This document shows positions 24,813-34,583 of a stretch of 64,000 bases of DNA, in pieces; within the stretch, counting starts at the first letter, position 1; the number at the start of each line of letters is the position of its first letter. The stretch is taken from contig NZ_CP175563.1 of the NCBI RefSeq assembly GCF_046097065.1, positions 2,852,001 to 2,916,000 of the forward strand, in the 5' to 3' direction. The stretch comes from Syntrophus buswellii (GTDB lineage Bacteria > Desulfobacterota > Syntrophia > Syntrophales > Syntrophaceae). The position numbers were made by a program, and so were the translations under genes. The notes beneath the pieces are model-generated. The model searched no databases and had not been told where the DNA came from. It worked only from the letters and a program-made list of their open reading frames with translations.

Positions 24813-27800
24813 GTTTCAATCCACGCCCCCGCGCGGGGGGCGACATAACATTCCGATTTCGGATATAGCTACAGACCATGTTTCAATCCACGCCCCCGCG
24901 CGGGGGGCGACATTAGTCAAGCGCTACGATGCCAATACCTGCGAGTTTCAATCCACGCCCCCGCGCGGGGGGCGACGCTAATAGGTGCATGGACGATGGG
25001 AGCAAGATCGTTTCAATCCACGCCCCCGCGCGGGGGGCGACGGAAAGAATTTGTGGGGTTTGTGGATAATGAGAGGTTTCAATCCACGCCCCCGCGCGGG
25101 GGGCGACCGTGGAGTTCTGCTTTGCACTTGTAGCATTTGTCGTTTCAATCCACGCCCCCGCGCGGGGGGCGACATACGGTCACAGACTTGGTACAAGGGT
25201 ATAAACAGTTTCAATCCACGCCCCCGCGCGGGGGGCGACGTTTTTTGGTTGCCCTTTTCCTTGTTTCCGGTGTGTTTCAATCCACGCCCCCGCGCGGGGG
25301 GCGACGACGTCACCGGAGGCATAGTTTCCCGACCGGACGCCGTTTCAATCCACGCCCCCGCGCGGGGGGCGACGACCGGTCCACGATCCACCGCTCCTGG
25401 TAGGGCAGTTTCAATCCACGCCCCCGCGCGGGGGGCGACCGTGCCGCTTTCCGCGTTGGTGATGACGGCCAGGTTTCAATCCACGCCCCCGCGCGGGGGG
25501 CGACAACTGTGGCATCGACGGGGATGAGTGCAGTTTTGAGGTTTCAATCCACGCCCCCGCGCGGGGGGCGACACACGGCAGAAATAGAGGATAAAAGGAA
25601 ATGGTTTCAATCCACGCCCCCGCGCGGGGGGCGACGTCCCATGAGTTTGTAATGATTTGGGATTAAACAGTTTCAATCCACGCCCCCGCGCGGGGGGCGA
25701 CTCATGCCAGCCAACATTGGCACAATTTCTGAAGCGTTTCAATCCACGCCCCCGCGCGGGGGGCGACCGTTGGGGACGACCTCGTCGCACCCAACACAGG
25801 TGTTTCAATCCACGCCCCCGCGCGGGGGGCGACCGTTGGGGACGACCTCGTCGCACCCAACACAGGTGTTTCAATCCACGCCCCCGCGCGGGGGGCGACC
25901 TACGGTTTTATCCTTTACCCGTTTGATCTGCTGTTTCAATCCACGCCCCCGCGCGGGGGGCGACTTAGCGACACCATGACCTATATCAGGCGGATTGCGT
26001 TTCAATCCACGCCCCCGCGCGGGGGGCGACCGAACCTACTCAATACGGCCTGATTCATGCCACAGTTTCAATCCACGCCCCCGCGCGGGGGGCGACCCCA
26101 AAGGAGTTGCAGGGATTAGCCAGGATATATTGGTTTCAATCCACGCCCCCGCGCGGGGGGCGACATTGGTCTGCCTCAGTGGATGTTCCGGACAGGACGT
26201 TTCAATCCACGCCCCCGCGCGGGGGGCGACTACAGTATACCGCCGACGCCAGGATGACGACGTAGTTTCAATCCACGCCCCCGCGCGGGGGGCGACAGTA
26301 AACGGAGAGTAGCAGCAGAGGCCATGCCGAGTTTCAATCCACGCCCCCGCGCGGGGGGCGACTGCATCCGGCAGGAATATCTGCCGGGGATGTTACGTTT
26401 CAATCCACGCCCCCGCGCGGGGGGCGACTTTCAGGGCGGGGCGGTGCTTCGACCTGGCTACCGTTTCAATCCACGCCCCCGCGCGGGGGGCGACGTAAGC
26501 GCTCAAAAGGCGGGATCAAAGATCTTATAGTTTCAATCCACGCCCCCGCGCGGGGGGCGACAGGCCGAAAAGCAACATGGGTTCAAGGTTATCGAGTTTC
26601 AATCCACGCCCCCGCGCGGGGGGCGACTTGGGGCAGGCGCACAAAAAATCACGTTGGGGAAGTTTCAATCCACGCCCCCGCGCGGGGGGCGACATACCGC
26701 ACCCCGGCATCGAGGTTTTCCTCGGGATCGTTTCAATCCACGCCCCCGCGCGGGGGGCGACCGTACCCGTATAGTTGCCAGCCTGGAGCCTTGAGTTTCA
26801 ATCCACGCCCCCGCGCGGGGGGCGACAGAACGATTGTTCTAGTGATAAAGCAAGGTTCGAGTTTCAATCCACGCCCCCGCGCGGGGGGCGACAATGAACG
26901 AACAATGAAAAAAAGTCTTGACAACCGTTTCAATCCACGCCCCCGCGCGGGGGGCGACGTCGAATCCCAAGTGGTTCGGGGCTACGGGCGATGGTTTCAA
27001 TCCACGCCCCCGCGCGGGGGGCGACAACCAATGATTGCAGCACTCCCAAGGCGAGAGATGTTTCAATCCACGCCCCCGCGCGGGGGGCGACGGTAAGGGC
27101 ACAATTTTGTTGACATATTAAAGAGTTTCAATCCACGCCCCCGCGCGGGGGGCGACATAACCAATGATTGCAGCACTCCGAAAGCGCGAGACGTTTCAAT
27201 CCACGCCCCCGCGCGGGGGGCGACGTTCCGTAGAGATACCATTCGATGGGCTTACCTGTGTTTCAATCCACGCCCCCGCGCGGGGGGCGACGCGAGGAGG
27301 CGATAATCGAAACAATCCGGGACAATGTTTCAATCCACGCCCCCGCGCGGGGGGCGACTGAATGGTCATGGTGTCGCCAGCCACGACAATGGGTTTCAAT
27401 CCACGCCCCCGCGCGGGGGGCGACCCAGGGCCTGGGCCTCGTAGGCCCCCGAGAAATCGTTTCAATCCACGCCCCCGCGCGGGGGGCGACCGTAAGGCTG
27501 ACATTCCTGGTCTATGTTCATAATGTTTCAATCCACGCCCCCGCGCGGGGGGCGACTGGAGTTCTCGACAAACTTCATCCTGACACCTGCGTTTCAATCC
27601 ACGCCCCCGCGCGGGGGGCGACCGTTTCCGGATTTTTTCAATATCATCCCTGCTCATGTTTCAATCCACGCCCCCGCGCGGGGGGCGACGGCGAGAGGAT
27701 CAACACCCCCCCGACTGGAACCGTTTCAATCCACGCCCCCGCGCGGGGGGCGACTTGCGACAACCGACTGCGTCACGCCGTCATCGGTGTTTCAATCCAC

Positions 27801-29150
27801 GCCCCCGCGCGGGGGGCGACAGCGGGAGAGGATGAGACTGCGGGGTTCACCTTGTTTCAATCCACGCCCCCGCGCGGGGGGCGACAGAAACGTCACCGCG
27901 GGAAGTATCAGGAGAGGGGATGTTTCAATCCACGCCCCCGCGCGGGGGGCGACGTGCTACCCCGTTGACATAAACCCTTGCATAGCCAGTTTCAATCCAC
28001 GCCCCCGCGCGGGGGGCGACATAGCCTCCACATCAGAAGTTCCTTTGGCCTCTGTTTCAATCCACGCCCCCGCGCGGGGGGCGACAGTCTTGAACAAACT
28101 TGCATTGGGGTATAAGGAGAGTTTCAATCCACGCCCCCGCGCGGGGGGCGACGTTGAGCTTGGAACAGGTCCGCCTGTTTGCAGGGGTTTCAATCCACGC
28201 CCCCGCGCGGGGGGCGACGTCTATCCATCCCTATAGTGCAAGGCATTTACAGAAGTTTCAATCCACGCCCCCGCGCGGGGGGCGACCAATACAGGGACGC
28301 TTCCTGTACCAGGACATGTGTTTCAATCCACGCCCCCGCGCGGGGGGCGACGGCTCCTATGCTGATGGGGCCATAGTGGAGGCTAACGTTTCAATCCACG
28401 CCCCCGCGCGGGGGGCGACCAGGAACTCTATGCCGATGCGTTTTCCGTGCTGATGTTTCAATCCACGCCCCCGCGCGGGGGGCGACGCTGGCCTACGTAA
28501 TCAGATTGTCGAACAAGCCCTGAGTTTCAATCCACGCCCCCGCGCGGGGGGCGACAAAACCTTCTTTGTCTCGAGTCGCCTCTACGCGCGGTTTCAATCC
28601 ACGCCCCCGCGCGGGGGGCGACGTTTTCTTTTCCATTTTCTATTCCTCCTTATTAGTTTCAATCCACGCCCCCGCGCGGGGGGCGACTTTGGACCGGCAA
28701 CAATAACAGAGGCCGTGCGGCGTGGTTTCAATCCACGCCCCCGCGCGGGGGGCGACGTCCCGGAGGGCCAGCTCATTCCGTAGGGCAAAAGTTTCAATCC
28801 ACGCCCCCGCGCGGGGGGCGACAGCTCGCTCGGGCTGGTCGTGATTATCGCCATGTGTTTCAATCCACGCCCCCGCGCGGGGGGCGACGTAAGCAGCGTC
28901 GCAGAAACATCGACCCCCGTTGTTTCAATCCACGCCCCCGCGCGGGGGGCGACAAAAACTGGCACCATACTGCACCATACAAAGACGTTTCAATCCACGC
29001 CCCCGCGCGGGGGGCGACCTACGACGGAGCCCTTCTTCATCAGCCGTTCGGCGTTTCAATCCACGCCCCCGCGCGGGGGGCGACGTAGCTCTCAACCCCG
29101 GCTTGTGGATCACAGACCGTTTCAATCCACGCCCCCGCGCGGGGGGCGAC
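24813..29150 (-). CRISPR. Type I-C CRISPR array, 66 repeats and 65 spacers
   Basis: A 32-bp repeat recurs 66 times, from 24813-24844 to 29119-29150. On the minus strand it begins GTCGCCCC and ends GTGGATTGAAAC, the usual I-C 3' handle. Arms CGCCCCC and GGGGGCG form a 7-bp hairpin. Every repeat read looked identical. Spacers are 31-37 nt, mostly 34. Transcription is on the minus strand from a leader next to cas2, so the newest spacers are near 29118 and the oldest near 24845. Spacers 25768-25801 and 25834-25867 are identical. Spacers 27026-27059 and 27157-27192 are near-identical. Cas5c is expected to cut in the repeats. Confidence 0.98.
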
Positions 29151-29331
29151 GTCCTAAATCTAACCTAAGATTTTAAAGAGGTATTCTACCTATCTTTCGC
29201 GAACAGATAAACAAATGAGGCATCAATCGTATGTTTTTTCTATCCAGATCCATAGTTCTTAACAATATTAACAACTTGAATCTTCCGCGAACATGCCCGG
29301 AAAAACTTGTCCGCTTGAGGTTCGCGGAAGT
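29151..29331 (-). promoter_or_regulatory. CRISPR leader with inverted repeat
   Basis: 181 bp, A+T-rich, between cas2 and the first (leader-end) repeat. CTTCCGCGAAC (29282-29292) and GTTCGCGGAAG (29320-29330) are perfect 11-bp inverted copies around a 27-nt loop that begins 1 bp after the cas2 stop. A third TTCGCGAAC is at 29196-29204. The leader should hold the array promoter and the Cas1-Cas2 integration signals. The repeated TTCGCGAAC core may bind a regulator or integration host protein; this is inference. Confidence 0.7.
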
Positions 29332-29622
29332 TCAAATTACCAGGGGGCCCTCCTGGTCGATTGTTTTCTTAGCACCGATATGTTCAACACGTCGCCGCCA
29401 GTTCGATCCCATGAAATAAAATCTCAGACTGTCTTCTTCAGGATTAATCGCATCCATCAGCTTCTTACGGAGCAACGTCCATTGCGCCGGATCAACGATG
29501 CACTCGAATACCGAATATTGAACCCGTTGACCATAATTCTGACAGGTCTTTGCAACATGCCGCAATCGCTTTGCACCCCCTCCCTCCAGATTGGCCACAT
29601 CATAACTGACAACAACCATCAT
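29332..29622 (-). CDS. cas2: CRISPR endonuclease/integration protein Cas2
   Basis: 96 residues starting MMVVVSYDVAN; the frame extends 6 codons upstream to a GTG but ATG at 29622 has AGGGGG upstream and gives the usual Cas2 length and start. The ferredoxin-like fold pattern is clear: VVVSYDV, then VQYSVFECIVDPAQW and SLRFYFMG. With Cas1 it makes the integrase complex that inserts new spacers at the leader end. It is the last cas gene, 48 bp after cas1 and next to the leader. Confidence 0.97.
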   Translation of the reverse strand: MMVVVSYDVANLEGGGAKRLRHVAKTCQNYGQRVQYSVFECIVDPAQWTLLRKKLMDAINPEEDSLRFYFMGSNWRRRVEHIGAKKTIDQEGPLVI

Positions 29623-29670
29623 CTCTTTTCCCCCTTTCACAAAAACTCATGCAGTTGGATATCATGATGA

Positions 29671-30702
29671 TCATTTGTATATGAACGGGGGATAGCCGTC
29701 CAAATCACCACGTAAAAATCTTGCAAGAAGCATTGCTTGTATATGGAATAATAACCCGACGGTTATCTTTTCGCCCAAAAAGGGGTGCAGCATTTCTTCC
29801 TGTTTCCGTTCCTGATAGGACACAAGAAGAGTGCGGCGAGTCTCATCATCCATCAGGACAGCCCCCGACTCGGATTTTTTGAAACCCTTTTCCTGGACTT
29901 TCCGGAGATTGATAAGAGAAAGCACCAGCCGGTCCACAATGAAAGGACGGAATTCCTCCATCAGGTCCAGGGCAAGCCCCGGCCTGCCGGGACGATCCCG
30001 ATGAAGATAACCCACGGAGGGATCAAGACCGACAGATTCAAGGGCCGAGCGGATGTCGTGAACCAGCAGGGTATAAGCGAATGAAAGAAGACAGTTCACC
30101 GGATCCAGAGGCGGACGGCGATTCCGTTCATCAAAGGGAAAAGCATCCTTCTGCATCAGGATCAACTCGCTGAAGACGCTGAAATATCGATGGGCGGCAT
30201 CGCCCTCGATCCCTCTCAGGTTATCCAGCGAATTTCCCCTTCCCAACGCCGTCAAACATCGTCCGAGATGAGACACCGTCTGCCGCAGGTTCTCGGCATC
30301 GATCTTTTCCTCATGGTCTCTCAATGCCCGCTGCAGCACGGTGCGGCAATTGGCGATCTTCCCCGTAAGGATGTGCCGCGCCATATCCGCGGAAAATTTC
30401 GGATCGTCAGCACGTCGATATTGTTCCCGACGCAGCAGGACATTGCCGGAGACAGGCCCCTGGACCCTGGCCAGAAAACGGCCATGCTCCGACAGAAAAC
30501 TGATGCAGACGCTTTTTTCCGCGCAAAAACCCATCAGATAAGGGCTGCAACCGACATTGCCGAAGCAGACAATTCCGCCGAGCGTATGAACCGGAACGCG
30601 GAGGCGGACTTCCTTTTCTACCTTTACAACAACCGTTTCTCCCTCTTTGGAGAGATAAGCGCCCTGAGTCGTCACAAAAAGCGTGTTGAGATGTTTCTTC
30701 AT
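29671..30702 (-). CDS. cas1: CRISPR integrase Cas1 (type I-C)
   Basis: 343 residues, normal for I-C Cas1. The metal-binding catalytic triad is visible: Glu166 in LRGIEGDAAHRYF, His234 in GYLHRDRPGR and Glu249 in LDLMEEFRPF. It joins spacer DNA to the leader-proximal repeat in complex with Cas2. The start overlaps the stop of cas4 by 4 bp, so the adaptation genes are translated together. No frame damage is seen, so new spacer uptake should be possible. Confidence 0.98.
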   Translation of the reverse strand: MKKHLNTLFVTTQGAYLSKEGETVVVKVEKEVRLRVPVHTLGGIVCFGNVGCSPYLMGFCAEKSVCISFLSEHGRFLARVQGPVSGNVLLRREQYRRADDPKFSADMARHILTGKIANCRTVLQRALRDHEEKIDAENLRQTVSHLGRCLTALGRGNSLDNLRGIEGDAAHRYFSVFSELILMQKDAFPFDERNRRPPLDPVNCLLSFAYTLLVHDIRSALESVGLDPSVGYLHRDRPGRPGLALDLMEEFRPFIVDRLVLSLINLRKVQEKGFKKSESGAVLMDDETRRTLLVSYQERKQEEMLHPFLGEKITVGLLFHIQAMLLARFLRGDLDGYPPFIYK

Positions 30703-31331
30703 GGATCACTCAGCATCCTGGATAGATAAGCCTTGACCGATCGTTTCTTCTGCATCTTTTTCGGTAAACATCCCTCCAATAGTGAACAGCTTTCACAGCG
30801 TTTTTCATAGACCGGCGGCGGCGTCCTACCGGAAGAAATCAGCTCGTGCGTCTGCTGTACTATGGATTCCGTTTCCAGACGGAGGTTTTCATCAAAGGCG
30901 ACATCAAGGCGGCGGCGCGTTTTTCCATAGAACAACGCGCCGCCCGGTATTTTGACATTCATCATCTCTTCCAGGCAGATAGCCTGGGCACAGAGTTGCA
31001 CCTTATCGCAGTCGTCCGCTTTGGGTTTTCCATGCTTGTACTCCACAGGAAAGGGCTGCCAGCGGCCATCCTTCAACCGGTGAAATTCCACGACATCAGC
31101 CATGCCGATCAACCCTAGACGAAAGGACCGCAGCATCACAGCCCGCGCAATACGCACATCCCCGCGCGATTCCCCACCTTCTTCATGCGCCCGCTCATGC
31201 ATCAATCGGCCTTCAGCAGTCAGCCGGTTTTCCGACCAGACCTGCTCAACATGGATCAGGGCACACTGCCGAGGGCAGAAGCAATAATGCTGGAGAGCGG
31301 AAATCATGATCAAGTCATCATCGTCGAACAT
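30699..31331 (-). CDS. cas4: CRISPR-associated exonuclease Cas4
   Basis: 210 residues. An N-terminal cysteine pair region (YCFCPRQCALIH) and a C-terminal cluster (CESCSLLEGC) give the four cysteines of an iron-sulfur cluster. The middle holds the RecB-type nuclease residues (EGRLMHERAH, IGMADVVEF, PVEYKHGKPK). Cas4 trims prespacers and checks the PAM, setting spacer orientation in I-C systems. It overlaps cas1 by 4 bp and is 75 bp after cas7c, a gap with no visible feature. A second methionine at residue 9 is an alternative start. Confidence 0.96.
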   Translation of the reverse strand: MFDDDDLIMISALQHYCFCPRQCALIHVEQVWSENRLTAEGRLMHERAHEEGGESRGDVRIARAVMLRSFRLGLIGMADVVEFHRLKDGRWQPFPVEYKHGKPKADDCDKVQLCAQAICLEEMMNVKIPGGALFYGKTRRRLDVAFDENLRLETESIVQQTHELISSGRTPPPVYEKRCESCSLLEGCLPKKMQKKRSVKAYLSRMLSDP

Positions 31332-31406
31332 GGCATCACATTACCTGATTCGGGACTCAATTGATGACATCAAGTGATAGAGCGGTCTTTACAGTTCCCC
31401 GCCAAA

Positions 31407-32282
31407 TTAAAATCCTGCAATCTCTTCAGGAACCAAACCATTAAGGGATTCAATAATGTAAGATCCATCAGGATTGACCTTCAGAGATCTGTGAACCTTT
31501 GCGGAAGAGTAGTCTCCGGATTTACTGTTGTGGTGCCACCAAAGCACTTTAACCACTTCCATCGAGCCTTCCGGACGTGCGGAGGAGGCATCATTTTCGA
31601 AAATCTTCGGAAGAATCGATTTAATAACGGCGGCATCTTCATCTGAAAATCCAGTGCGTTCAGCAAGTTGAGGATTCATACTGCCATAAGTGACATAAAT
31701 CCCTTGGTCAACGCGATGCTTCATGCCCATGGTGTCGGAACTTCTTTTCGTACCATCACCTTCACCACTGACGCTTTTTGTGATTTGAGTACTTGAAATC
31801 CCTACAAGCTCTCTGCTGAATGCAGACTGAATTGTAACGGGTCCACGGACAGGAATAGACACGCCATCAGCATCATTTCCTTTGCCAAAAGCGAATACTT
31901 GTCCAAATGTACGGACATCAAACCACTTCTCACAGGCTAATTTTGCGGTCTCATCTTTTTTCGCATTAGTTCCAAAAGCCTTCTTACCCAAGCCATTTTT
32001 TTCTGATTCTGCACGATTTCGAAGACTGGTCTCTCCGTCTATTTTTCGATCATCGGATTGCACAAAGATAGCTTGCCCCTTCTTTTCTTCTTCATTTTTC
32101 AGTGCGACATACCGCTCCACCAAGCGATCACGGATTTTTCGTTTGATACATACATCCGTGATTTCGCCAAGTCCTTCATAATCAGTACGGGGACGGTTTC
32201 CATTTAACGGATCTCCATTAGGATTGGCATTCTTTACACTCATTATGATTGCGAAATCGATTTTCTTGCTCAAGGTAGCCAT
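31407..32282 (-). CDS. cas7c: Cas7c (Csd2), backbone subunit of I-C Cascade
   Basis: 291 residues starting MATLSKKIDFAI with AAGGAGA upstream. Conserved RAMP blocks are VKNANPNGDPLNGNRPR near the N terminus and the GPVTIQSAFSRELVGISSTQITKS segment in the middle, typical of Csd2. Several copies polymerise along the crRNA spacer to form the Cascade backbone. It lies 24 bp after cas8c and about 75 bp before cas4. Nothing unusual. Confidence 0.97.
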   Translation of the reverse strand: MATLSKKIDFAIIMSVKNANPNGDPLNGNRPRTDYEGLGEITDVCIKRKIRDRLVERYVALKNEEEKKGQAIFVQSDDRKIDGETSLRNRAESEKNGLGKKAFGTNAKKDETAKLACEKWFDVRTFGQVFAFGKGNDADGVSIPVRGPVTIQSAFSRELVGISSTQITKSVSGEGDGTKRSSDTMGMKHRVDQGIYVTYGSMNPQLAERTGFSDEDAAVIKSILPKIFENDASSARPEGSMEVVKVLWWHHNSKSGDYSSAKVHRSLKVNPDGSYIIESLNGLVPEEIAGF

Positions 32283-32306
32283 AAGTATTTCTCCTTTTAT
32301 AATTCT

Positions 32307-32741
32307 TCATTCTTCTAAATCTGTTTCCTGATTTGCCACATCATTAGCTGATTTTAACACCCATTGACCTTTTTCCCGTTTGTGTTCACGGAACCATTGT
32401 CTTTGACAATGATATCCAAGCAAGTATTCACCTGTGAGTCTTGTGTCTGTAATATAATTGGCAGCTAATATTTTTGAATGAATTAAATCCAATAGCTCTT
32501 CATAGCCATCGAGCAAGCCGGGATACTTTGCACGTATCCTGTCCTTGTACGGCTTTAGAGCTTCCGCAATATTTTTCCATGTTGAAAACGGTCTGTCAGA
32601 AAAACGCTGCATGAGCCGAGACGCTGTAGTACCCCTTTTTTCGTTAGCGAGTTGCAGAGCCTTAAACTCAATTTGATCTGCCAACGCTAGCAATCGACCA
32701 TAAAGATAATCCCGAGAAGTTCTTTCTTCTTCAAGAGCCAT
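32307..32741 (-). CDS. cas11c: Cas11c small subunit from internal start inside cas8c
   Basis: In-frame ATG at 32741 gives MALEEERTSRDYLYGR and a 144-residue helical product identical to the Cas8c C terminus. Upstream, GGAAGGGGG lies 6 nt from the ATG, a strong ribosome site inside the gene. In type I-C systems the small subunit is known to be translated independently from within cas8. The length and helical character fit (ALADQIEFKALQLANEKRG, LLDGYEELLDLIHSKIL). Two copies usually sit along the belly of Cascade. Not separately proven here. Confidence 0.72.
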   Translation of the reverse strand: MALEEERTSRDYLYGRLLALADQIEFKALQLANEKRGTTASRLMQRFSDRPFSTWKNIAEALKPYKDRIRAKYPGLLDGYEELLDLIHSKILAANYITDTRLTGEYLLGYHCQRQWFREHKREKGQWVLKSANDVANQETDLEE

Positions 32742-34583
32742 GCTGTACCCCCTTCCATTATAAAACCCTTTGAATAATGAACATGTAATGCCAAGACATT
32801 TTTCGAACTCCCATGGTTCGAGACCGACCCGATTCGAAACACGACGGACACACTGCTCAACAAGATCACGAGGAACCGGTCTGCCATCAACTATCGACGG
32901 CAGTAAACGCTCCACGGTGGCATTGAGAAGTTTGATGCCGTTTTTCCCTTCCACCTTACTGCCATATGCACACTTTGCGATATCCCTTGGTGATGGAGCT
33001 CCCTCAAAAATAATTGCGCTCTTCTTGTCGTTCTTGACCTTGCCGTAATTCTGGTACCATGACAAATTTGAATGCCATTTTTCTACGCGTTCAAGGAATT
33101 CAGAACCGGTTAATTCACGATAAAAGGTGATTGCCATGCGTCCCGGTGTAGCGGAATCCAATCCCATTACAACAATGTCTTCTGTGTCGGAAATGTTGGC
33201 TTTGTATCCGGCGAGTTTTGTATTGAAACGATGCGCGAACGATTGCCCGACATCTCCAATCTGTGGAGTCGGAGTATTGTTTATTTGGAATTCATTACCA
33301 AGGAAATCCCAGGAGTTGGCGCATGGATCGGGAATCGGTTTTCCTGTTGTGGCCCATGAAACAAAAACTTGGTCACCGCTGCGGAACGCCTGCTTACGAC
33401 CAATAAGCCAACGCAGGGCACTATGTGCCTTTTGTGTTACCACGCAAGAAACGGAAGCTGCCTCATTAACGGATTTAAACCGGCCAAGAAAAGTAAAACC
33501 GCTTAGATCATTAGATGAAATTAGCTTAGCCCCATCCCTTCCGCTACGCAGCTTTGAGGGATGTTTCTGAGCTATATCTGTTTCATTCTCTCCAGTGATG
33601 TAACAGAAACCCTTCACAGTACCGAGTGACCCCGAGTATTCTGCCCACTTTTCAAAAAGTGTCGGATCTTTCCAGGTTTCAGCACAGAGTGTGTCATTGG
33701 ATTCCACTTTCCAACGGACAAAAACCTTGCCCTGACTTTTTATGCCCTTGTCATCTGCTGTAAGGAGCTTAAAAATAGGATGTAGATCCTTTGAATACAT
33801 AAACAGTGGATTTTTATCATTTTTTGATGCAAAGACCTTAACCTTTTCTTTTTTATCCGTTTTTTCAACAATAGCCAGCTTTCCATCCTTAACAGCGAGT
33901 AAATTATGTTTAATCAAATCCTCGACCAAAGCTTTCTTTGAAACATAAGTGTAGATTGCTTTGACTTTATTATGCGAAAAGCTTGATCTATTCCACCGTT
34001 CTAATTGAAGTAAGTAAGAAGAGCTGTTTGAAGGACATTCGTCCGGGTACTTTTGTTCCAATACACCCCGATTGTAGTGAATACGTGTTTGGATCTCAGG
34101 AAATCGTTCAGTATTTGCAAGGACGAGCAGAAGGTTAAGCCAACGGATACATTTCTGCTTTGATAATGATTTTTTTTCGGTTTCTTGTATCTCCTTCAGA
34201 ATAAGATTAATAAGCGTTATTGGATTGAAATTATGCTCAGTGAATTCTCTATCGGTAAATCTACACAAGTCAAAATAACTCTCACGATCCCCGGCATATC
34301 GAGAATAATCTCCAGCACAATACTGAAGTGAATCGCAAAGAGAGTGAGGAGCAATCCCACTAGTTCTTCCCGTCAATGACTTTTCAGTTACAGGAATCAG
34401 CGTCTTTGCTTCCCTGTTATCAATCAGCGATGCTCTTCTGAAATTACCGTTTTGATCAATAACAACCTCGATATGGGCATTTTGGACGGAATATCCGACA
34501 GGACACAACTCATCCACGCCTGGAATACTTTCATTACCAGTACAAACTTCATACGTTTCATAAAGCTTTTGCATCCAACTCAT
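32307..34583 (-). CDS. cas8c: Cas8c (Csd1), large subunit of I-C Cascade
   Basis: 758 residues, longer than many Cas8c proteins I recall (about 600). The start MSWMQKLYETY overlaps the cas5c stop by 4 bp (ATGA). Csd1-type blocks include the N-terminal PVGYSVQNAHIEVVIDQNG and central VSWATTGKPIPDP. Cas8c recognises the PAM and starts R-loop formation. The C-terminal helical part can also be made separately as Cas11c from an internal start. The A+T content is higher here than in cas1, cas4 and host genes, suggesting the effector genes came by transfer. Confidence 0.96.
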   Translation of the reverse strand: MSWMQKLYETYEVCTGNESIPGVDELCPVGYSVQNAHIEVVIDQNGNFRRASLIDNREAKTLIPVTEKSLTGRTSGIAPHSLCDSLQYCAGDYSRYAGDRESYFDLCRFTDREFTEHNFNPITLINLILKEIQETEKKSLSKQKCIRWLNLLLVLANTERFPEIQTRIHYNRGVLEQKYPDECPSNSSSYLLQLERWNRSSFSHNKVKAIYTYVSKKALVEDLIKHNLLAVKDGKLAIVEKTDKKEKVKVFASKNDKNPLFMYSKDLHPIFKLLTADDKGIKSQGKVFVRWKVESNDTLCAETWKDPTLFEKWAEYSGSLGTVKGFCYITGENETDIAQKHPSKLRSGRDGAKLISSNDLSGFTFLGRFKSVNEAASVSCVVTQKAHSALRWLIGRKQAFRSGDQVFVSWATTGKPIPDPCANSWDFLGNEFQINNTPTPQIGDVGQSFAHRFNTKLAGYKANISDTEDIVVMGLDSATPGRMAITFYRELTGSEFLERVEKWHSNLSWYQNYGKVKNDKKSAIIFEGAPSPRDIAKCAYGSKVEGKNGIKLLNATVERLLPSIVDGRPVPRDLVEQCVRRVSNRVGLEPWEFEKCLGITCSLFKGFYNGRGYSMALEEERTSRDYLYGRLLALADQIEFKALQLANEKRGTTASRLMQRFSDRPFSTWKNIAEALKPYKDRIRAKYPGLLDGYEELLDLIHSKILAANYITDTRLTGEYLLGYHCQRQWFREHKREKGQWVLKSANDVANQETDLEE

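Noticed and set aside
24813..29150. Self-targeting spacers against genes in this window
   Set aside because: No match was noticed by eye, but a systematic search of 65 spacers was not possible, so nothing is claimed.
24985..29176. Many open frames with repeats like NPRPRAGGD or SIHAPARGAT on both strands
   Set aside because: They are translations of the CRISPR repeat in different frames, with no start signals; they are not proteins.
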